A stretch of 64,000 nucleotides of DNA from Ruegeria atlantica (GCF_013032455.1 NZ_WQCF01000013.1:1-64000); one strand, 5' to 3'; shown: positions 6,873 through 16,134, counted from the stretch's first letter. Translations and numbers: made by a program. The notes: generated by a model not told the origin, from the letters alone.

Positions 6873-9107
6873 ATGTCGATTAAATTCCCGTCGCGTCCGA
6901 GACGTTACGCCAGCCCGTTGGACCGCCATGGTGGTGCCGTCTCATCAACCTCAGATGCAAGCGGTTCTGGGGAGAATTCAAAGAAAACCCCTGGATTGCG
7001 ACTAAGCGACGACTACCGCGTGCGTGACCCCGAAGGTGGCACTCGCGACGCCGTTGTCACAGGCGATGCGAGCGCGGGCCAGACGGTGAAACCAAACCTG
7101 ACGGGTCACAATACGAAAGACGAACCAAGCCTGCGCGCGGGATCCTCCTCCCAGCGCAAGCAGCCGCGGCCTGTCGAAGGTCATGACCAACAGGACAGCG
7201 GTGCTGGGGTGGCCGATGCCGAGGGCTCAGATCCCGAAACCGTCAGTAAGACCAGCGACCGAAGTACCCCCAGGTCGCGCTCGGGTGACGGTGATAGAAT
7301 GGGCACCACAATCGAGGCCAAGGCGAATGAACCATTGCTGCGCAGCACCCAAAATGGCGGTGATGGGAAGGGGCCACCCCAAACATTTCACAAACGCACA
7401 CCCCCCGAGGATTTCCGAAAAACGCTTCGAACCTCGCTACGGGCGATCTATCGCAATCTGGCTTTTGTGCTGGTTTTGACCTGCGCGACGAACGTTCTGA
7501 TCCTGGCAATACCGATTTACCTGTTTCAGATCAGCGACCGTGTTCTGACCAGCCGCTCGCTGGACACTCTGATCATGCTGACGGCCATCGTGGCCGGGGC
7601 GGTGATATTCCAATCAGCTTTTGATGCGGTGCGGCGGTTCATGCTGATGCGTACCGCGGTTGAGGTTGCGGCCCGTCTCGGTGCACCGATCCTGAGCGCT
7701 GCCGCGCATGCCTCGTTGCATGGTACAGGGCGTGAATATCAGACATTGGGTGATCTTCAGCAGGTCAGGGGGTTTCTTGTTTCGGGGACGCTGATCTCAT
7801 TCCTTGATGTGCCCTTTGCGCCCTTGTTCATTTTGATGATCTTTCTGGTGCACCCTCAGCTTGGGATGATCGTGATCGTAACAGCCCTGCTGCTGATGAC
7901 GATCGCCTTCATCAACCAACGCATGACGGCGAAACCCTTTGCCGAGGCCAACAAAGCGCAATCGATGGCGAACCAGCATCTGGACTCGATGTCGCGCAAC
8001 AGTCAGATCATAAATGCCCTTGCTATGATCCCCGAGGCCGTGCGCATCTGGGGTCGTGACACCGCGCAATCCATGACATGGCAAGTCCGCGCCCAGGATC
8101 GCAACGTGATCTTCGCAGCGATTTCACGTGCCGTGCGTCTGCTGACTCAGATCGCCATTCTGGGCTGGGGCGCGTATTTGGCGTTACAGGGTGAAATCAC
8201 TGGCGGTATGGTGATCGCGGCTTCGATTATTGCCGGCCGTGCATTTGCACCCATTGAAGGGTCAATCGAAGGGTGGAACGGCTTCCTGCTGACGCGGGCA
8301 GCCTATGGTCGGATCAACCAACTGTTGTCCAACTCTGCCCTGCAGTTCGAAAAACTGCGCCTGCCACGCCCAGAAGGACGGCTGGATGTCGAGCGCCTGC
8401 TTTACGTACCGGGCGGAACCAAACGCGTCGTGCTGAACGGGATCAGTTTCTCGCTGAATCCGGGCGAGACATTGGCCATCATTGGTAATTCGGGTGCAGG
8501 TAAAACCACTCTGGGTAAAACACTAGTCGGGTCAATCCTGCCCACGTCGGGCAGTGTGCGGCTGGATCTGATGGATATCCGCAACTGGGATCCGCGCCAG
8601 TTTGGAGAAAGCATCGGCTATCTGCCGCAGGATGTTCAACTGTTCCCCGGCACGATCAAGGACAATATCGGACGGATGCGCTCGGACGCGACGGATGAAC
8701 AGATCCACGATGCCGCGGTTCTGGCCGATGTGCACAACATGATCGCGACCCTGCCGCAAGGTTACGAGACGGTGGTCTCCGCCGATGGCTCGCCCCTGTC
8801 TGGTGGGCAGAAACAGCGCATCGCATTGGCAAGGGCGTTCTTTGGCAACCCACGCATGGTGGTTCTGGATGAGCCGAACTCGAACCTCGACGTGGCTGGT
8901 GACAAAGCCTTGGCCCGTGCCATTGAGCAAGCCAAAGAAAGCAAGATTACCGTGGTCGTGATTACTCAGAAGCCAACGCTGCTGAACGTGGTCGATAAGA
9001 TCATGCTGCTTACAGATGGACGTGTGGCGCTGTTTGGCCAGCGCGAACAGGTTCTGCAACAACTCAATGGGCCGCGCAGTAATACGCCCGGCATTCAAAA
9101 CCAGTAA
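6873..9107 (+). CDS. type I secretion ABC transporter, permease/ATPase (PrtD/HlyB class)
   Basis: The 744-residue protein is an inner-membrane exporter that couples ATP hydrolysis to one-step secretion with an HlyD adaptor and an outer-membrane TolC-type channel (not in this window). Residues 1-180 are a hydrophilic, probably disordered extension. The transmembrane domain runs from about 190 to 470. The ATPase has Walker A GNSGAGKT at 538-545, signature LSGGQKQR near 642 and Walker B MVVLDEP near 662. The usual H-loop His is Gln here (VVVITQKPT). There is no C39 peptidase motif. It starts 39 bases after the preceding gene and is 11 bases from the HlyD gene. Confidence 0.93.
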   Translation: MSIKFPSRPRRYASPLDRHGGAVSSTSDASGSGENSKKTPGLRLSDDYRVRDPEGGTRDAVVTGDASAGQTVKPNLTGHNTKDEPSLRAGSSSQRKQPRPVEGHDQQDSGAGVADAEGSDPETVSKTSDRSTPRSRSGDGDRMGTTIEAKANEPLLRSTQNGGDGKGPPQTFHKRTPPEDFRKTLRTSLRAIYRNLAFVLVLTCATNVLILAIPIYLFQISDRVLTSRSLDTLIMLTAIVAGAVIFQSAFDAVRRFMLMRTAVEVAARLGAPILSAAAHASLHGTGREYQTLGDLQQVRGFLVSGTLISFLDVPFAPLFILMIFLVHPQLGMIVIVTALLLMTIAFINQRMTAKPFAEANKAQSMANQHLDSMSRNSQIINALAMIPEAVRIWGRDTAQSMTWQVRAQDRNVIFAAISRAVRLLTQIAILGWGAYLALQGEITGGMVIAASIIAGRAFAPIEGSIEGWNGFLLTRAAYGRINQLLSNSALQFEKLRLPRPEGRLDVERLLYVPGGTKRVVLNGISFSLNPGETLAIIGNSGAGKTTLGKTLVGSILPTSGSVRLDLMDIRNWDPRQFGESIGYLPQDVQLFPGTIKDNIGRMRSDATDEQIHDAAVLADVHNMIATLPQGYETVVSADGSPLSGGQKQRIALARAFFGNPRMVVLDEPNSNLDVAGDKALARAIEQAKESKITVVVITQKPTLLNVVDKIMLLTDGRVALFGQREQVLQQLNGPRSNTPGIQNQ

Positions 9108-9118
9108 GGGGGTGCGAC

Positions 9119-10471
9119 ATGAATGATCTTGTCCCCGTGAATAACGATCCCAAGAACCCCGACGTCTGGTATGCCGAGGTTCCACGTTCAATCAACCGTC
9201 TGGTCGTCATAGGGATGATCCTGCTGGTTGTTTGTTTTGGTGGTTTCGGCGTCTGGTCTTTCCGCGCACCTTTGGCCGCTGCTGTGATTGCGCAGGGCAG
9301 CTTTGTCGCCACCGGCCGCAACAAGATTGTGCAGCATCTGGAAGGCGGTATCATTCAGGACATCAAGGTAATCGAAGGCCAGTCCGTCAAGGCCGGTCAA
9401 GTCCTGATGACGTTGGACCAGACATCGGCCGAAGCCAATGAGCGCGAGTTGTTCATCCGCAAAGCACGCCTGCAGGCTATGTCCGAGCGCCTGAATGCAG
9501 AATATGCAGAATTGCAACGGTTGGAATTTTCCCCTGCCTTGATGGCCCAGGCAGAGGACACAGAGGTGATGACAATCCTTGATGGGCAAAAGATCAGCTT
9601 TGATCTGTCTCGCAAGACCTTGCTGAACGATATCGCTCTGTTGGAACGCAACATGGAAGCCCTGAGAATTCGTTCCAGCGGGTTTGAGGCGCAGTTGGAC
9701 AGCATGGTTCGGCGCTCAGCGATCCTGCAAGAGGAATACGAGACCAAGCAGGCCCTTTTTGAAAAGGGGCTGGTCCGTAAGGGCGAACTGAACACAATCC
9801 GCCGGGTTCAGGCCGAAGCTGAGGGGCAGCAGGCGCGCCTGCAAGCCGAAGCTGCCGAAATCAACCAAATGTTGCTGAAATACGAAGAGCAGATATCGCG
9901 CACTCGTGCGGCTTATCGTGAGGCTGCGTTGGACGAGTTAGGCGTGATCGAAGCCGATCTGGAAAGCGTGCGCGAAAAAGCGCGCCAAGCCCGCAGCGTT
10001 TTGGATCGCGCGGTTGTACGGGCCCCGGTGTCGGGCACGGTTGTGCGGTTGCACTATCATACGCCGGGCGGCGTGATCGAAACTGGTGAGCCCATCGCCG
10101 AAATCCTGCCCGCAGACGCGCCATTGATTATCGAGGCGCAAATCCCGCGCACCGAGATCGACAGCGTTGTCACGGGTCAGAATGCAACCGTGCGGCTTGT
10201 GGCACTGAATCAACGCACGACCCCGGTGCTGAACGGTCAGGTGTTCTATCTGTCAGCCGATGCTCTGGTCGAAGACACTGCGGGTGCTCCGCAAGAGGTC
10301 TATCTCGCCCGCATCTCGCTTGATCCCGAAGAGATCGAGCGCGTGCGCGGCTTTATCCCTACCCCCGGTATGCCTGCGGAAATCATGATCCAGACAGAAG
10401 AGCGGACCTTTGCAGCCTATATAGCTAAGCCTGTGACAGACAGCATGTCGCGCGCTTTCCGCGAACAGTGA
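9119..10471 (+). CDS. HlyD-family type I secretion periplasmic adaptor
   Basis: The 450-residue membrane fusion protein has a short cytoplasmic N-terminus, one transmembrane helix at about 24-46 (LVVIGMILLVVCFGGFGVWSF) and a lipoyl-like half motif (GSFVATGRNKIVQHLEGG). A long coiled-coil region (about 95-300) and a C-terminal beta-barrel region follow. The second lipoyl half (VRAPVSGTVVRLHYHTPGG) lies near residue 300. It would bridge the upstream ABC transporter to an outer-membrane channel. The ATG at 9119 is preceded by an AAGGGGG ribosome site and the gene is surely cotranscribed with the transporter. Confidence 0.94.
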   Translation: MNDLVPVNNDPKNPDVWYAEVPRSINRLVVIGMILLVVCFGGFGVWSFRAPLAAAVIAQGSFVATGRNKIVQHLEGGIIQDIKVIEGQSVKAGQVLMTLDQTSAEANERELFIRKARLQAMSERLNAEYAELQRLEFSPALMAQAEDTEVMTILDGQKISFDLSRKTLLNDIALLERNMEALRIRSSGFEAQLDSMVRRSAILQEEYETKQALFEKGLVRKGELNTIRRVQAEAEGQQARLQAEAAEINQMLLKYEEQISRTRAAYREAALDELGVIEADLESVREKARQARSVLDRAVVRAPVSGTVVRLHYHTPGGVIETGEPIAEILPADAPLIIEAQIPRTEIDSVVTGQNATVRLVALNQRTTPVLNGQVFYLSADALVEDTAGAPQEVYLARISLDPEEIERVRGFIPTPGMPAEIMIQTEERTFAAYIAKPVTDSMSRAFREQ

Positions 10472-10549
10472 AGGGGCTGGCCTGCGGTTAGTCTACACCT
10501 TCCATTTCCTGCATGTTAACCTGCGGCGACATTCACCGGAGGATTGCGC

Positions 10550-10927
10550 ATGCCTTTGACCGTAAAAGACATGATGGAGGCCGCAAATGCGGTCGTTAAA
10601 CGTGTAGATACCGCTTTTGCCCAAGTAGCTTTAGGGCAGGGTGGTCTGTTGCTGGATGTGCGCGATGCCGTTGAATTACAGCAAACCGGTCGGGCCAAGG
10701 GCGCGCATCATATCCCGCGTAGCATGTTAGAGTTTCGGGCTGATGACACCTTGCAATCCCATGACCCAGAACTTCAAAAAGATCGCCCGATCGTTCTGTA
10801 TTGCGCGGCCGGAGGTCGCGCTGCTTTGGCGGGCAAGTTGCTGAAAGACATGGGGTATCATCAGGTCTACAACCTTGGCGGATTGTCCGATTGGATCAAT
10901 GCCGGCGGAGAGGTTACTGAGCTCTAG
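10550..10927 (+). CDS. rhodanese-domain protein, cytoplasmic
   Basis: The 125-residue single-domain rhodanese has the strand-loop start LLLDVRDAVELQ and the active-site loop CAAGGRAA, in which Cys would carry the persulfide sulfur. It probably acts in sulfur transfer or detoxification, but the substrate cannot be told. The ATG at 10550 is chosen because a GGAGGA site lies 6 bases upstream; a TTG at 10544 sits directly on that site. Its stop overlaps the stop of the convergent hydrolase gene by 4 bases. Confidence 0.9.
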   Translation: MPLTVKDMMEAANAVVKRVDTAFAQVALGQGGLLLDVRDAVELQQTGRAKGAHHIPRSMLEFRADDTLQSHDPELQKDRPIVLYCAAGGRAALAGKLLKDMGYHQVYNLGGLSDWINAGGEVTEL

Positions 10928-11724
10928 GCGTTCAGGAATGCCCGGACAGCCGCCTCAAACTCTCGCGGTTTTTCGGCGTGTAGCCAATGCCCCGCGCCGG
11001 GTATCTTGGCAAACTTGGCAGCCGGGAAAAGCCCTCGGATCAGGTCGCGGTGCTCGGGCAGGACATAGTCGGACTCGGCGCCAGACAGAAACAGGGTTGG
11101 GCCGTCCCAGCTTGCGGTTAGTTCAGGAAAGCCCATGATCTTGGGCATTTCGGCAGCCAGCACGTCGAGGTTCAGCAACCAGCGCTGCCCTTTGACATCC
11201 AGCGATTGCGTAAAAAAGCTCTGTAGCGCAGGCTCAACGCCCAACTTCGCCAGTTGCTCCGATGCATCCGAGCGGCGCTCGACCTTGGACAGATCAACGG
11301 CGCGCATTGCTTCGATGAACTGGATCTGACTATGGCTGTAGATAACTGGCGCAATGTCGGCCACGACTAACTTGCGTACCAAATCTCCATGTTGCAGCGC
11401 CAGCGTCATTGCCGCCTTACCGCCCATCGAATGCCCCACTACATCGGCCTTGCCACCAAAATTGTCGATCACCTCGGCCAGATCGTTTGCGAGGTCGGGA
11501 TAGCTGTGCTGATTGGTCCACATGCTATAGGCGTGGTTGCGCATATCGACAGCAACCACCTGCCTTTCATCCGCCAGCCGTCGGGCGATTACCCCCCAAT
11601 TTCGCGCCGAGCCATACAGCCCATGTGCAATCAGCAAAGGAGGTTTCGCAGTCGGTTCGCCATGAATGATCGTATTCAGCATGCTGGTGTGATACCCGCC
11701 GTGAGCGGAAACAGCCAGCCCCAT
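10924..11724 (-). CDS. alpha/beta-hydrolase (YbfF-like esterase)
   Basis: This protein has the full alpha/beta-hydrolase pattern: oxyanion strand LLIAHGLYGSARNW, nucleophile elbow GHSMGG, a late Asp (SGAESDYVLPEH) and a C-terminal His (GAGHWLHAEKP). The family hydrolyses short acyl esters or thioesters; the natural substrate is unknown. The frame starts with ATG at 11724, preceded by GAGGG. Homologous proteins commonly begin at the Met 14 residues later (11682, MLNTIIHGE), so the start is uncertain. The gene diverges from the small membrane protein at 11774. Confidence 0.88.
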   Translation of the reverse strand: MGLAVSAHGGYHTSMLNTIIHGEPTAKPPLLIAHGLYGSARNWGVIARRLADERQVVAVDMRNHAYSMWTNQHSYPDLANDLAEVIDNFGGKADVVGHSMGGKAAMTLALQHGDLVRKLVVADIAPVIYSHSQIQFIEAMRAVDLSKVERRSDASEQLAKLGVEPALQSFFTQSLDVKGQRWLLNLDVLAAEMPKIMGFPELTASWDGPTLFLSGAESDYVLPEHRDLIRGLFPAAKFAKIPGAGHWLHAEKPREFEAAVRAFLNA

Positions 11725-11773
11725 TGTCGCCCTCGCCCAAGGTGGTTAGATTAACGGGCTTGGAGGCCGCGTC

Positions 11774-12148
11774 ATGTCGGAAATTACAGATGTCCAAAGC
11801 CAGATCGCGCACACGGTTCAGCTGCTGCGTAATAAATTGGGAGTTCGGGACAAAACGCTGACAGCATCGGTAAAAAAGGCCAAGCGGCAGCTGCCCCGTC
11901 GGATTTACAAACAGGCTCTTTTGCTGGCGAATGCCGAGCAGATGGCGGCTCATCCCAAATTGCGTCTGGTGCTGGATACACCGAAACTTGTGAAAGCGTC
12001 AGAAGAGGTTCAGGCCCATCTGAACGGAATCAACTTGGCTGATCGGCGTTGGGGTTGGTTTCTAAGCTTTCTTGGATCGCTGGCCTTGGGTTTCCTTGCC
12101 CTGTCGGTGCTGGCGTTGATCGTTCTGCGCTGGCGCGGCTTTATTTGA
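11774..12148 (+). CDS. small single-pass membrane protein of unknown function
   Basis: This 124-residue protein has a basic, helical N-terminal ~90 residues and a single C-terminal transmembrane helix (about 96-119, WFLSFLGSLALGFLALSVLALIVL) followed by RWRGFI. That makes it a tail-anchored inner-membrane protein with a cytoplasmic domain. A GGAGGC site precedes the ATG. The family is not recognised. Confidence 0.75.
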   Translation: MSEITDVQSQIAHTVQLLRNKLGVRDKTLTASVKKAKRQLPRRIYKQALLLANAEQMAAHPKLRLVLDTPKLVKASEEVQAHLNGINLADRRWGWFLSFLGSLALGFLALSVLALIVLRWRGFI

Positions 12149-12157
12149 GTACAACTG

Positions 12158-12188
12158 GTCAAAGAAAACGGCGCCCAAGGGACGCCGT
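12158..12188 (-). terminator. intrinsic terminator of glyA
   Basis: On the minus strand ACGGCG(TCC) pairs with (GG)CGCCGT around a small loop, and the stem is followed directly by TTTTCTTT. It lies about 25 bases after the glyA stop codon. Confidence 0.8.
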
Positions 12189-12212
12189 ACCTATCATTTA
12201 TGGGTTTCCGAT

Positions 12213-13508
12213 TTACAGGTTCGGATAGATCGGGAATTTCGCGCAGAGGTCTGCGACCCCGGCTTTGACCTTGGCTTCGACTTCGCCGTTACCGTCCTCG
12301 CCATTGGCGGCCAGACCGTCGACAACTTCGATGATCCAGTCGGCGATCTGACGGAACTCGGTCTCACCGAATCCGCGGGTGGTGCCAGCGGGCGAGCCCA
12401 GACGGATGCCGCTGGTGATGGTCGGTTTTTCCGGGTCAAACGGCACGCCGTTCTTGTTGCAGGTGATATGTGCGCGGCCCAGAGCCTTCTCGGTGGCGTT
12501 GCCCTTGACGCCTTTGGGGCGCAGGTCGACCAGCACCACGTGGGTGTCGGTGCCGTGGGTCACGGTGTCCAAGCCGCCTTTGATCAGCTGATCCGACAGG
12601 GCCTGTGCGTTGACCACGACTTGCTTGATATAGTCTTTGAACTCGGGGCGCAGCGCCTCACCAAAGGCCACGGCCTTGGCTGCGATCACATGCATTAGCG
12701 GGCCGCCCTGAATGCCTGGGAAGATCGCCGAATTCACTTTCTTGGCGATCGCCTCGTCATTGGTCAGGATCATGCCGCCACGCGGGCCGCGCAGGGTCTT
12801 GTGGGTGGTGGTTGTTGCCACATGCGCATGCGGGAAGGGCGAGGGGTGCTCACCCGCGGCAACCAGACCAGCGATATGAGCCATGTCCACGTGCAGGTAT
12901 GCGCCAACCATGTCGGCGATCTCGCGCATGCGGGCAAAGTCGATGACGCGCGGGATGGCCGAACCGCCCGCGATGATCAGCTTGGGCTGGTGTTCCTTCG
13001 CCAGTGCTTCGATCTGGTCATAGTCGATCAGGTTGTCCTGCTGGCGCACGCCGTAATGTACGGCGTTGAACCATTTGCCCGACTGGTTCGGGGCAGCGCC
13101 GTGTGTCAGGTGGCCGCCGGCATCCAGGCTCATACCCAAGATTGTGTCACCAGGTTTGATCAGCGCTTGGAACACACCTTGGTTCGCCTGCGAACCCGAG
13201 TTGGGCTGAACGTTGGCGAATTCACAGCCAAACAGTTGCTTGGCGCGGTCGATGGCCAGATTCTCAGCGATATCAACGAACTGGCAGCCGCCATAGTAGC
13301 GACGACCGGGATAGCCTTCGGCGTATTTGTTCGTCATCACTGAGCCCTGTGCTTCCATAACGGCGGCAGAGACGATGTTCTCGGACGCGATCAATTCGAT
13401 CTCGTCTCGCTGGCGACCCAGCTCGGATGTGATAGAGCCAAACAGCTCAGCGTCACGCTCGGCGAGGGATTGGGTGAAAAAACCGGTATCACGAAGATTG
13501 GCGTTCAT
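12213..13508 (-). CDS. glyA: serine hydroxymethyltransferase
   Basis: The 431-residue PLP enzyme interconverts serine plus tetrahydrofolate with glycine plus methylene-tetrahydrofolate in the cytoplasm, and is the main source of one-carbon units. Clear family signatures are [11 protein letters not shown] near the N-terminus, [33 protein letters not shown] and the PLP-lysine segment [14 protein letters not shown]. Length is typical. ATG at 13508 with GGAG upstream. It is monocistronic by appearance, with its own terminator downstream, and diverges from nadK. Confidence 0.98.
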   Translation of the reverse strand: MNANLRDTGFFTQSLAERDAELFGSITSELGRQRDEIELIASENIVSAAVMEAQGSVMTNKYAEGYPGRRYYGGCQFVDIAENLAIDRAKQLFGCEFANVQPNSGSQANQGVFQALIKPGDTILGMSLDAGGHLTHGAAPNQSGKWFNAVHYGVRQQDNLIDYDQIEALAKEHQPKLIIAGGSAIPRVIDFARMREIADMVGAYLHVDMAHIAGLVAAGEHPSPFPHAHVATTTTHKTLRGPRGGMILTNDEAIAKKVNSAIFPGIQGGPLMHVIAAKAVAFGEALRPEFKDYIKQVVVNAQALSDQLIKGGLDTVTHGTDTHVVLVDLRPKGVKGNATEKALGRAHITCNKNGVPFDPEKPTITSGIRLGSPAGTTRGFGETEFRQIADWIIEVVDGLAANGEDGNGEVEAKVKAGVADLCAKFPIYPNL

Positions 13509-13676
13509 GGAGGCTCCACTGGGCTGGGTAAGAATCTTGCGGATTTCCTATCGGAAACGATTCATTTGCAAAAGGCGTAAAGCGACGATTTGGCCCGCTG
13601 TGGCGTCAAGACTGGCCTATTGCGGAAAGGTATGTTTGTTTCGGAACCAAATGTGCAGCACCGGAAACCGGAATAG

Positions 13677-14438
13677 ATGAAAAAGAGAATCGCTTTTCTT
13701 GCCAGCGACGCCAAAGTGGCCCAAACCGCGCGAGACAGCCTTGTGAAACGCTATGGTAATGCGGCCCCACGGGACGCCGATGTGGTGGTTGCTTTGGGTG
13801 GTGACGGCTTCATGTTGCACACATTGCATAATATGCAGCATCTCGACACGCCGGTGTACGGAATGAACCGCGGCACAATCGGCTTTCTGATGAACGAGTT
13901 CCACGAAGACGACCTGATGGAACGTCTGGCTGCGGCCGAAGAAGAGCTTATCAACCCATTGGCCATGCAGGCTATGGATCAATCCGGCAAGATGCATGAG
14001 GCGCTGGCGATCAACGAGGTGTCTTTGCTGCGGGCAGGCCCACAGGCGGCACGGCTGAAGATCAGCGTTGATGGGCGGGTGCGAATGGCTGAATTGGTCT
14101 GCGACGGGGCTCTGTTGTCCACGCCCGCCGGGTCGACCGCCTATAACTACTCGGCGCATGGGCCAATTCTACCGATCGGATCTGACGTTTTGGCACTGAC
14201 GGCGATTGCCGCGTTCCGTCCGCGTCGGTGGCGCGGGGCGTTATTGCCCAAGATTGCCAAGGTTCGGTTTGATGTGTTGGACGCCGACAAACGCCCCGTT
14301 ATGGCGGATGCGGATTCGGTTTCTTTTCCGGATATCGACTGGGTCGAAATCCGATCCGAGCCGTCCATTCAGCACCGTATTCTGTTTGACCCCGGGCACG
14401 GTCTGGAAGAGCGCCTAATCTCGGAGCAATTTACCTGA
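13677..14438 (+). CDS. nadK: NAD kinase
   Basis: The 253-residue enzyme phosphorylates NAD to NADP. It has the diagnostic GGDG motif (VVVALGGDGFMLHTLH, about 36-51), the NRGTIGFLMNE segment, and the second conserved region DGALLSTPAGSTAYNYSAHGP. The short length matches the compact alphaproteobacterial form that lacks an N-terminal extension. The ATG at 13677 has only a weak GGAA ribosome site. Confidence 0.96.
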   Translation: MKKRIAFLASDAKVAQTARDSLVKRYGNAAPRDADVVVALGGDGFMLHTLHNMQHLDTPVYGMNRGTIGFLMNEFHEDDLMERLAAAEEELINPLAMQAMDQSGKMHEALAINEVSLLRAGPQAARLKISVDGRVRMAELVCDGALLSTPAGSTAYNYSAHGPILPIGSDVLALTAIAAFRPRRWRGALLPKIAKVRFDVLDADKRPVMADADSVSFPDIDWVEIRSEPSIQHRILFDPGHGLEERLISEQFT

Positions 14439-14513
14439 GGTTGTATGTGTTCAAACTTTTTTCGCCTTGTGTGATCCAGTTCACAGGAGAATCGTTTGTC
14501 GTTTGTTAATATG

Positions 14514-14684
14514 AACTTGCCCGGAGAACACGCCAAGGTGGGAGTGAGTGGCCACCAGACGGCGTATTCGAATGATTGCGCAGTTTTCGCGCTGGCGAGG
14601 GTAGGTGGTGCTACGCTCGTTGTCAGAATTCCGGGCTTATTTAAGTAAGCGGACCCCGGGCACAAAACCCCGGGGTCTATTTTT
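14514..14684 (+). ncRNA. candidate structured small RNA
   Basis: A 238-base space between nadK and the amidase contains what looks like a separate transcription unit. A TAATAT -10-like box at 14507-14512 sits just before GCCCGGA (14519-14525), which pairs with TCCGGGC (14630-14636) to close a ~118-base domain. Inside, ACGCC/GGCGT and GGTGG/CCACC form a nested hairpin, and GGCGTA can alternatively pair with TACGCT. An intrinsic terminator ends the unit. The closed terminal stem and length recall 6S RNA, but no ygfA/zapA neighbour is present and I cannot confirm a family. Confidence 0.5.
14652..14684 (+). terminator. intrinsic terminator after the candidate small RNA
   Basis: Nine-bp perfect arms GACCCCGGG (14652-14660) and CCCGGGGTC (14669-14677) enclose an 8-base loop and are followed by TATTTTT. 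The T run only follows on the plus strand, so it serves the plus-strand unit. Its 3' arm overlaps the first base of the amidase stop codon. Confidence 0.85.
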
Positions 14685-16134
14685 GTAAAGTGCTTAATTC
14701 GGCTGAGGCCATTTTGTCCCAAAGTGGCAGGCACATTTGACCTACGCGTGCCTCTATCGCCAAGGCGGCATCCACTGCCATATCCTCGCGCCAGCGTCGG
14801 GCTGCAATCTGGACGTTGATCGGTTGCGGGCCTTGGGGCAAGTCGGCCAGATGTGCCGGAACGCAGGCGGCAGGTAACCCCATAAAGTTCATTGCATAGG
14901 AATAAACGGCGCAGCCAAGAACCTCATGCACGCCTTCGGCCCCCTCGGTATCCCGATCAGGTTTGAAGAAAGGTTGCGGCAGGAAAGGGGACAGAATGAG
15001 CGGGTAATCCTCCAGAAACAGCGACCAATCACGTGCATAGGTACTGCGTTTGGCCAGCATCTGGACCAATTCGGTGCCGGTGACAGGCGGAAACTCCTGA
15101 AAGTAGACGTCGAAAATGTCACGTATCGTTTGCGATCCTGCGGCTTCTATATCGCCCTTCATCAGGGTCAGAACTTCCCCCATCAGTGTACGGTAGCCAA
15201 TCCGCCCACAGTCGAACACGTCGGGCGGGCTGACCTCCTCCACCTGATAGCCAGCGTCGGCCAAAGCCTCGCGTGCCATGTCTAATGCCTTGTCAACCTC
15301 AGGGTGAAGATCGTAGCCGAAGGTTTCTTTGGTGACGGCGACCTTGATCGGACCGTCTGCCTGTTCGCCCCGCCACGGCATCGGGACGTGGAAGGGATCG
15401 CGAGGATCAGCTGCAATCAGGCTAGGCATCGACAGGTGAAGGTCGGCGGCGGTGCGAGTGATCAACCCCTGCACTGACATGGATTGCGCCAGCAGTCCGC
15501 GCTCGGCTTGTTGACTGGGGTTCCACGCGGGTACGCGACCAAGGCCAGGCTTAACCGTGACTGCTCCGTTGGCAGCGGCCGGAAACCGCAGACTGCCGCC
15601 GATATCATTGCCATGCGCCAGCGCCCCGATCCCTGCCATAACGGCTGCTCCCGCACCCCCCGAGGATCCACCAGGTGAGATATGACGCCCCCAAGGGTTA
15701 TGTGTACGGCCGTGCAAAGGGTTGTCGGTGTCGGCGCGAAAAGAGAACTCGGGCGTGTTGGTGCGTCCGATGACGATGGCTCCGGCGTTTTGCAGATTGC
15801 GAACAACCGGCGCGTCATCGGGGGCGATCACGTCTTTCAGGGCGACGACACCGTTCGAAGTGGCGTGGCCCTTTTGATCGACGTTGATCTTAATCGTCAC
15901 CGGTACGCCGTGTAGAGGTCCGGTTGGGATGCCCTGTGCCCGCGCCCGGTCGAGGGTTTGGGCGCGGTCAAGCGCCTCGGCGCTCAGATCTTCGACCACG
16001 GCATTCAGTTCCGGGTTGACCTCGTGCATCCGGTCAATTGCGCTTTGAACTGCGTCCTCGGCGCTGAGGTCTCCGCTACGGGTTCGGGCGGTCAGATCGG
16101 TGGCGCTTAGGCGCCATATGTCGGTTTGTGTCAT
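14677..16134 (-). CDS. amidase-signature family hydrolase
   Basis: This 485-residue protein belongs to the amidase signature family (Ser-cisSer-Lys triad). Visible are the catalytic Lys region GVPVTIKINVDQKG, the Gly/Ser-rich signature SPGGSSGGAGAAV and the following GNDIGGSLRFPAA. It hydrolyses amide bonds; indoleacetamide- or aryl-amide-type substrates are possible, but the sequence does not decide. It is not GatA by context, since no gatB or gatC is adjacent. Its ATG at 16134 lies about 100 bases from the end of prpE. Confidence 0.9.
   Translation of the reverse strand: MTQTDIWRLSATDLTARTRSGDLSAEDAVQSAIDRMHEVNPELNAVVEDLSAEALDRAQTLDRARAQGIPTGPLHGVPVTIKINVDQKGHATSNGVVALKDVIAPDDAPVVRNLQNAGAIVIGRTNTPEFSFRADTDNPLHGRTHNPWGRHISPGGSSGGAGAAVMAGIGALAHGNDIGGSLRFPAAANGAVTVKPGLGRVPAWNPSQQAERGLLAQSMSVQGLITRTAADLHLSMPSLIAADPRDPFHVPMPWRGEQADGPIKVAVTKETFGYDLHPEVDKALDMAREALADAGYQVEEVSPPDVFDCGRIGYRTLMGEVLTLMKGDIEAAGSQTIRDIFDVYFQEFPPVTGTELVQMLAKRSTYARDWSLFLEDYPLILSPFLPQPFFKPDRDTEGAEGVHEVLGCAVYSYAMNFMGLPAACVPAHLADLPQGPQPINVQIAARRWREDMAVDAALAIEARVGQMCLPLWDKMASAELSTLQK

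Noticed and set aside
270..10471. Genomic island inserted at tRNA-Leu
   Set aside because: A tRNA next to an unusual secretion locus is suggestive, but I saw no integrase gene and no obvious repeat of the tRNA 3' end to mark a far border.
14514..14684. Firm assignment as 6S RNA or SRP RNA
   Set aside because: The closing stem and size fit 6S loosely, but the usual neighbours are missing and I could not trace the long duplex with a central bubble; the SRP RNA core tetraloop motif is absent.
14677..16134. GatA subunit of the Asp/Glu-tRNA amidotransferase
   Set aside because: Gene context lacks gatB and gatC, and the sequence fits the broad amidase family without GatA-specific features that I could recognise.
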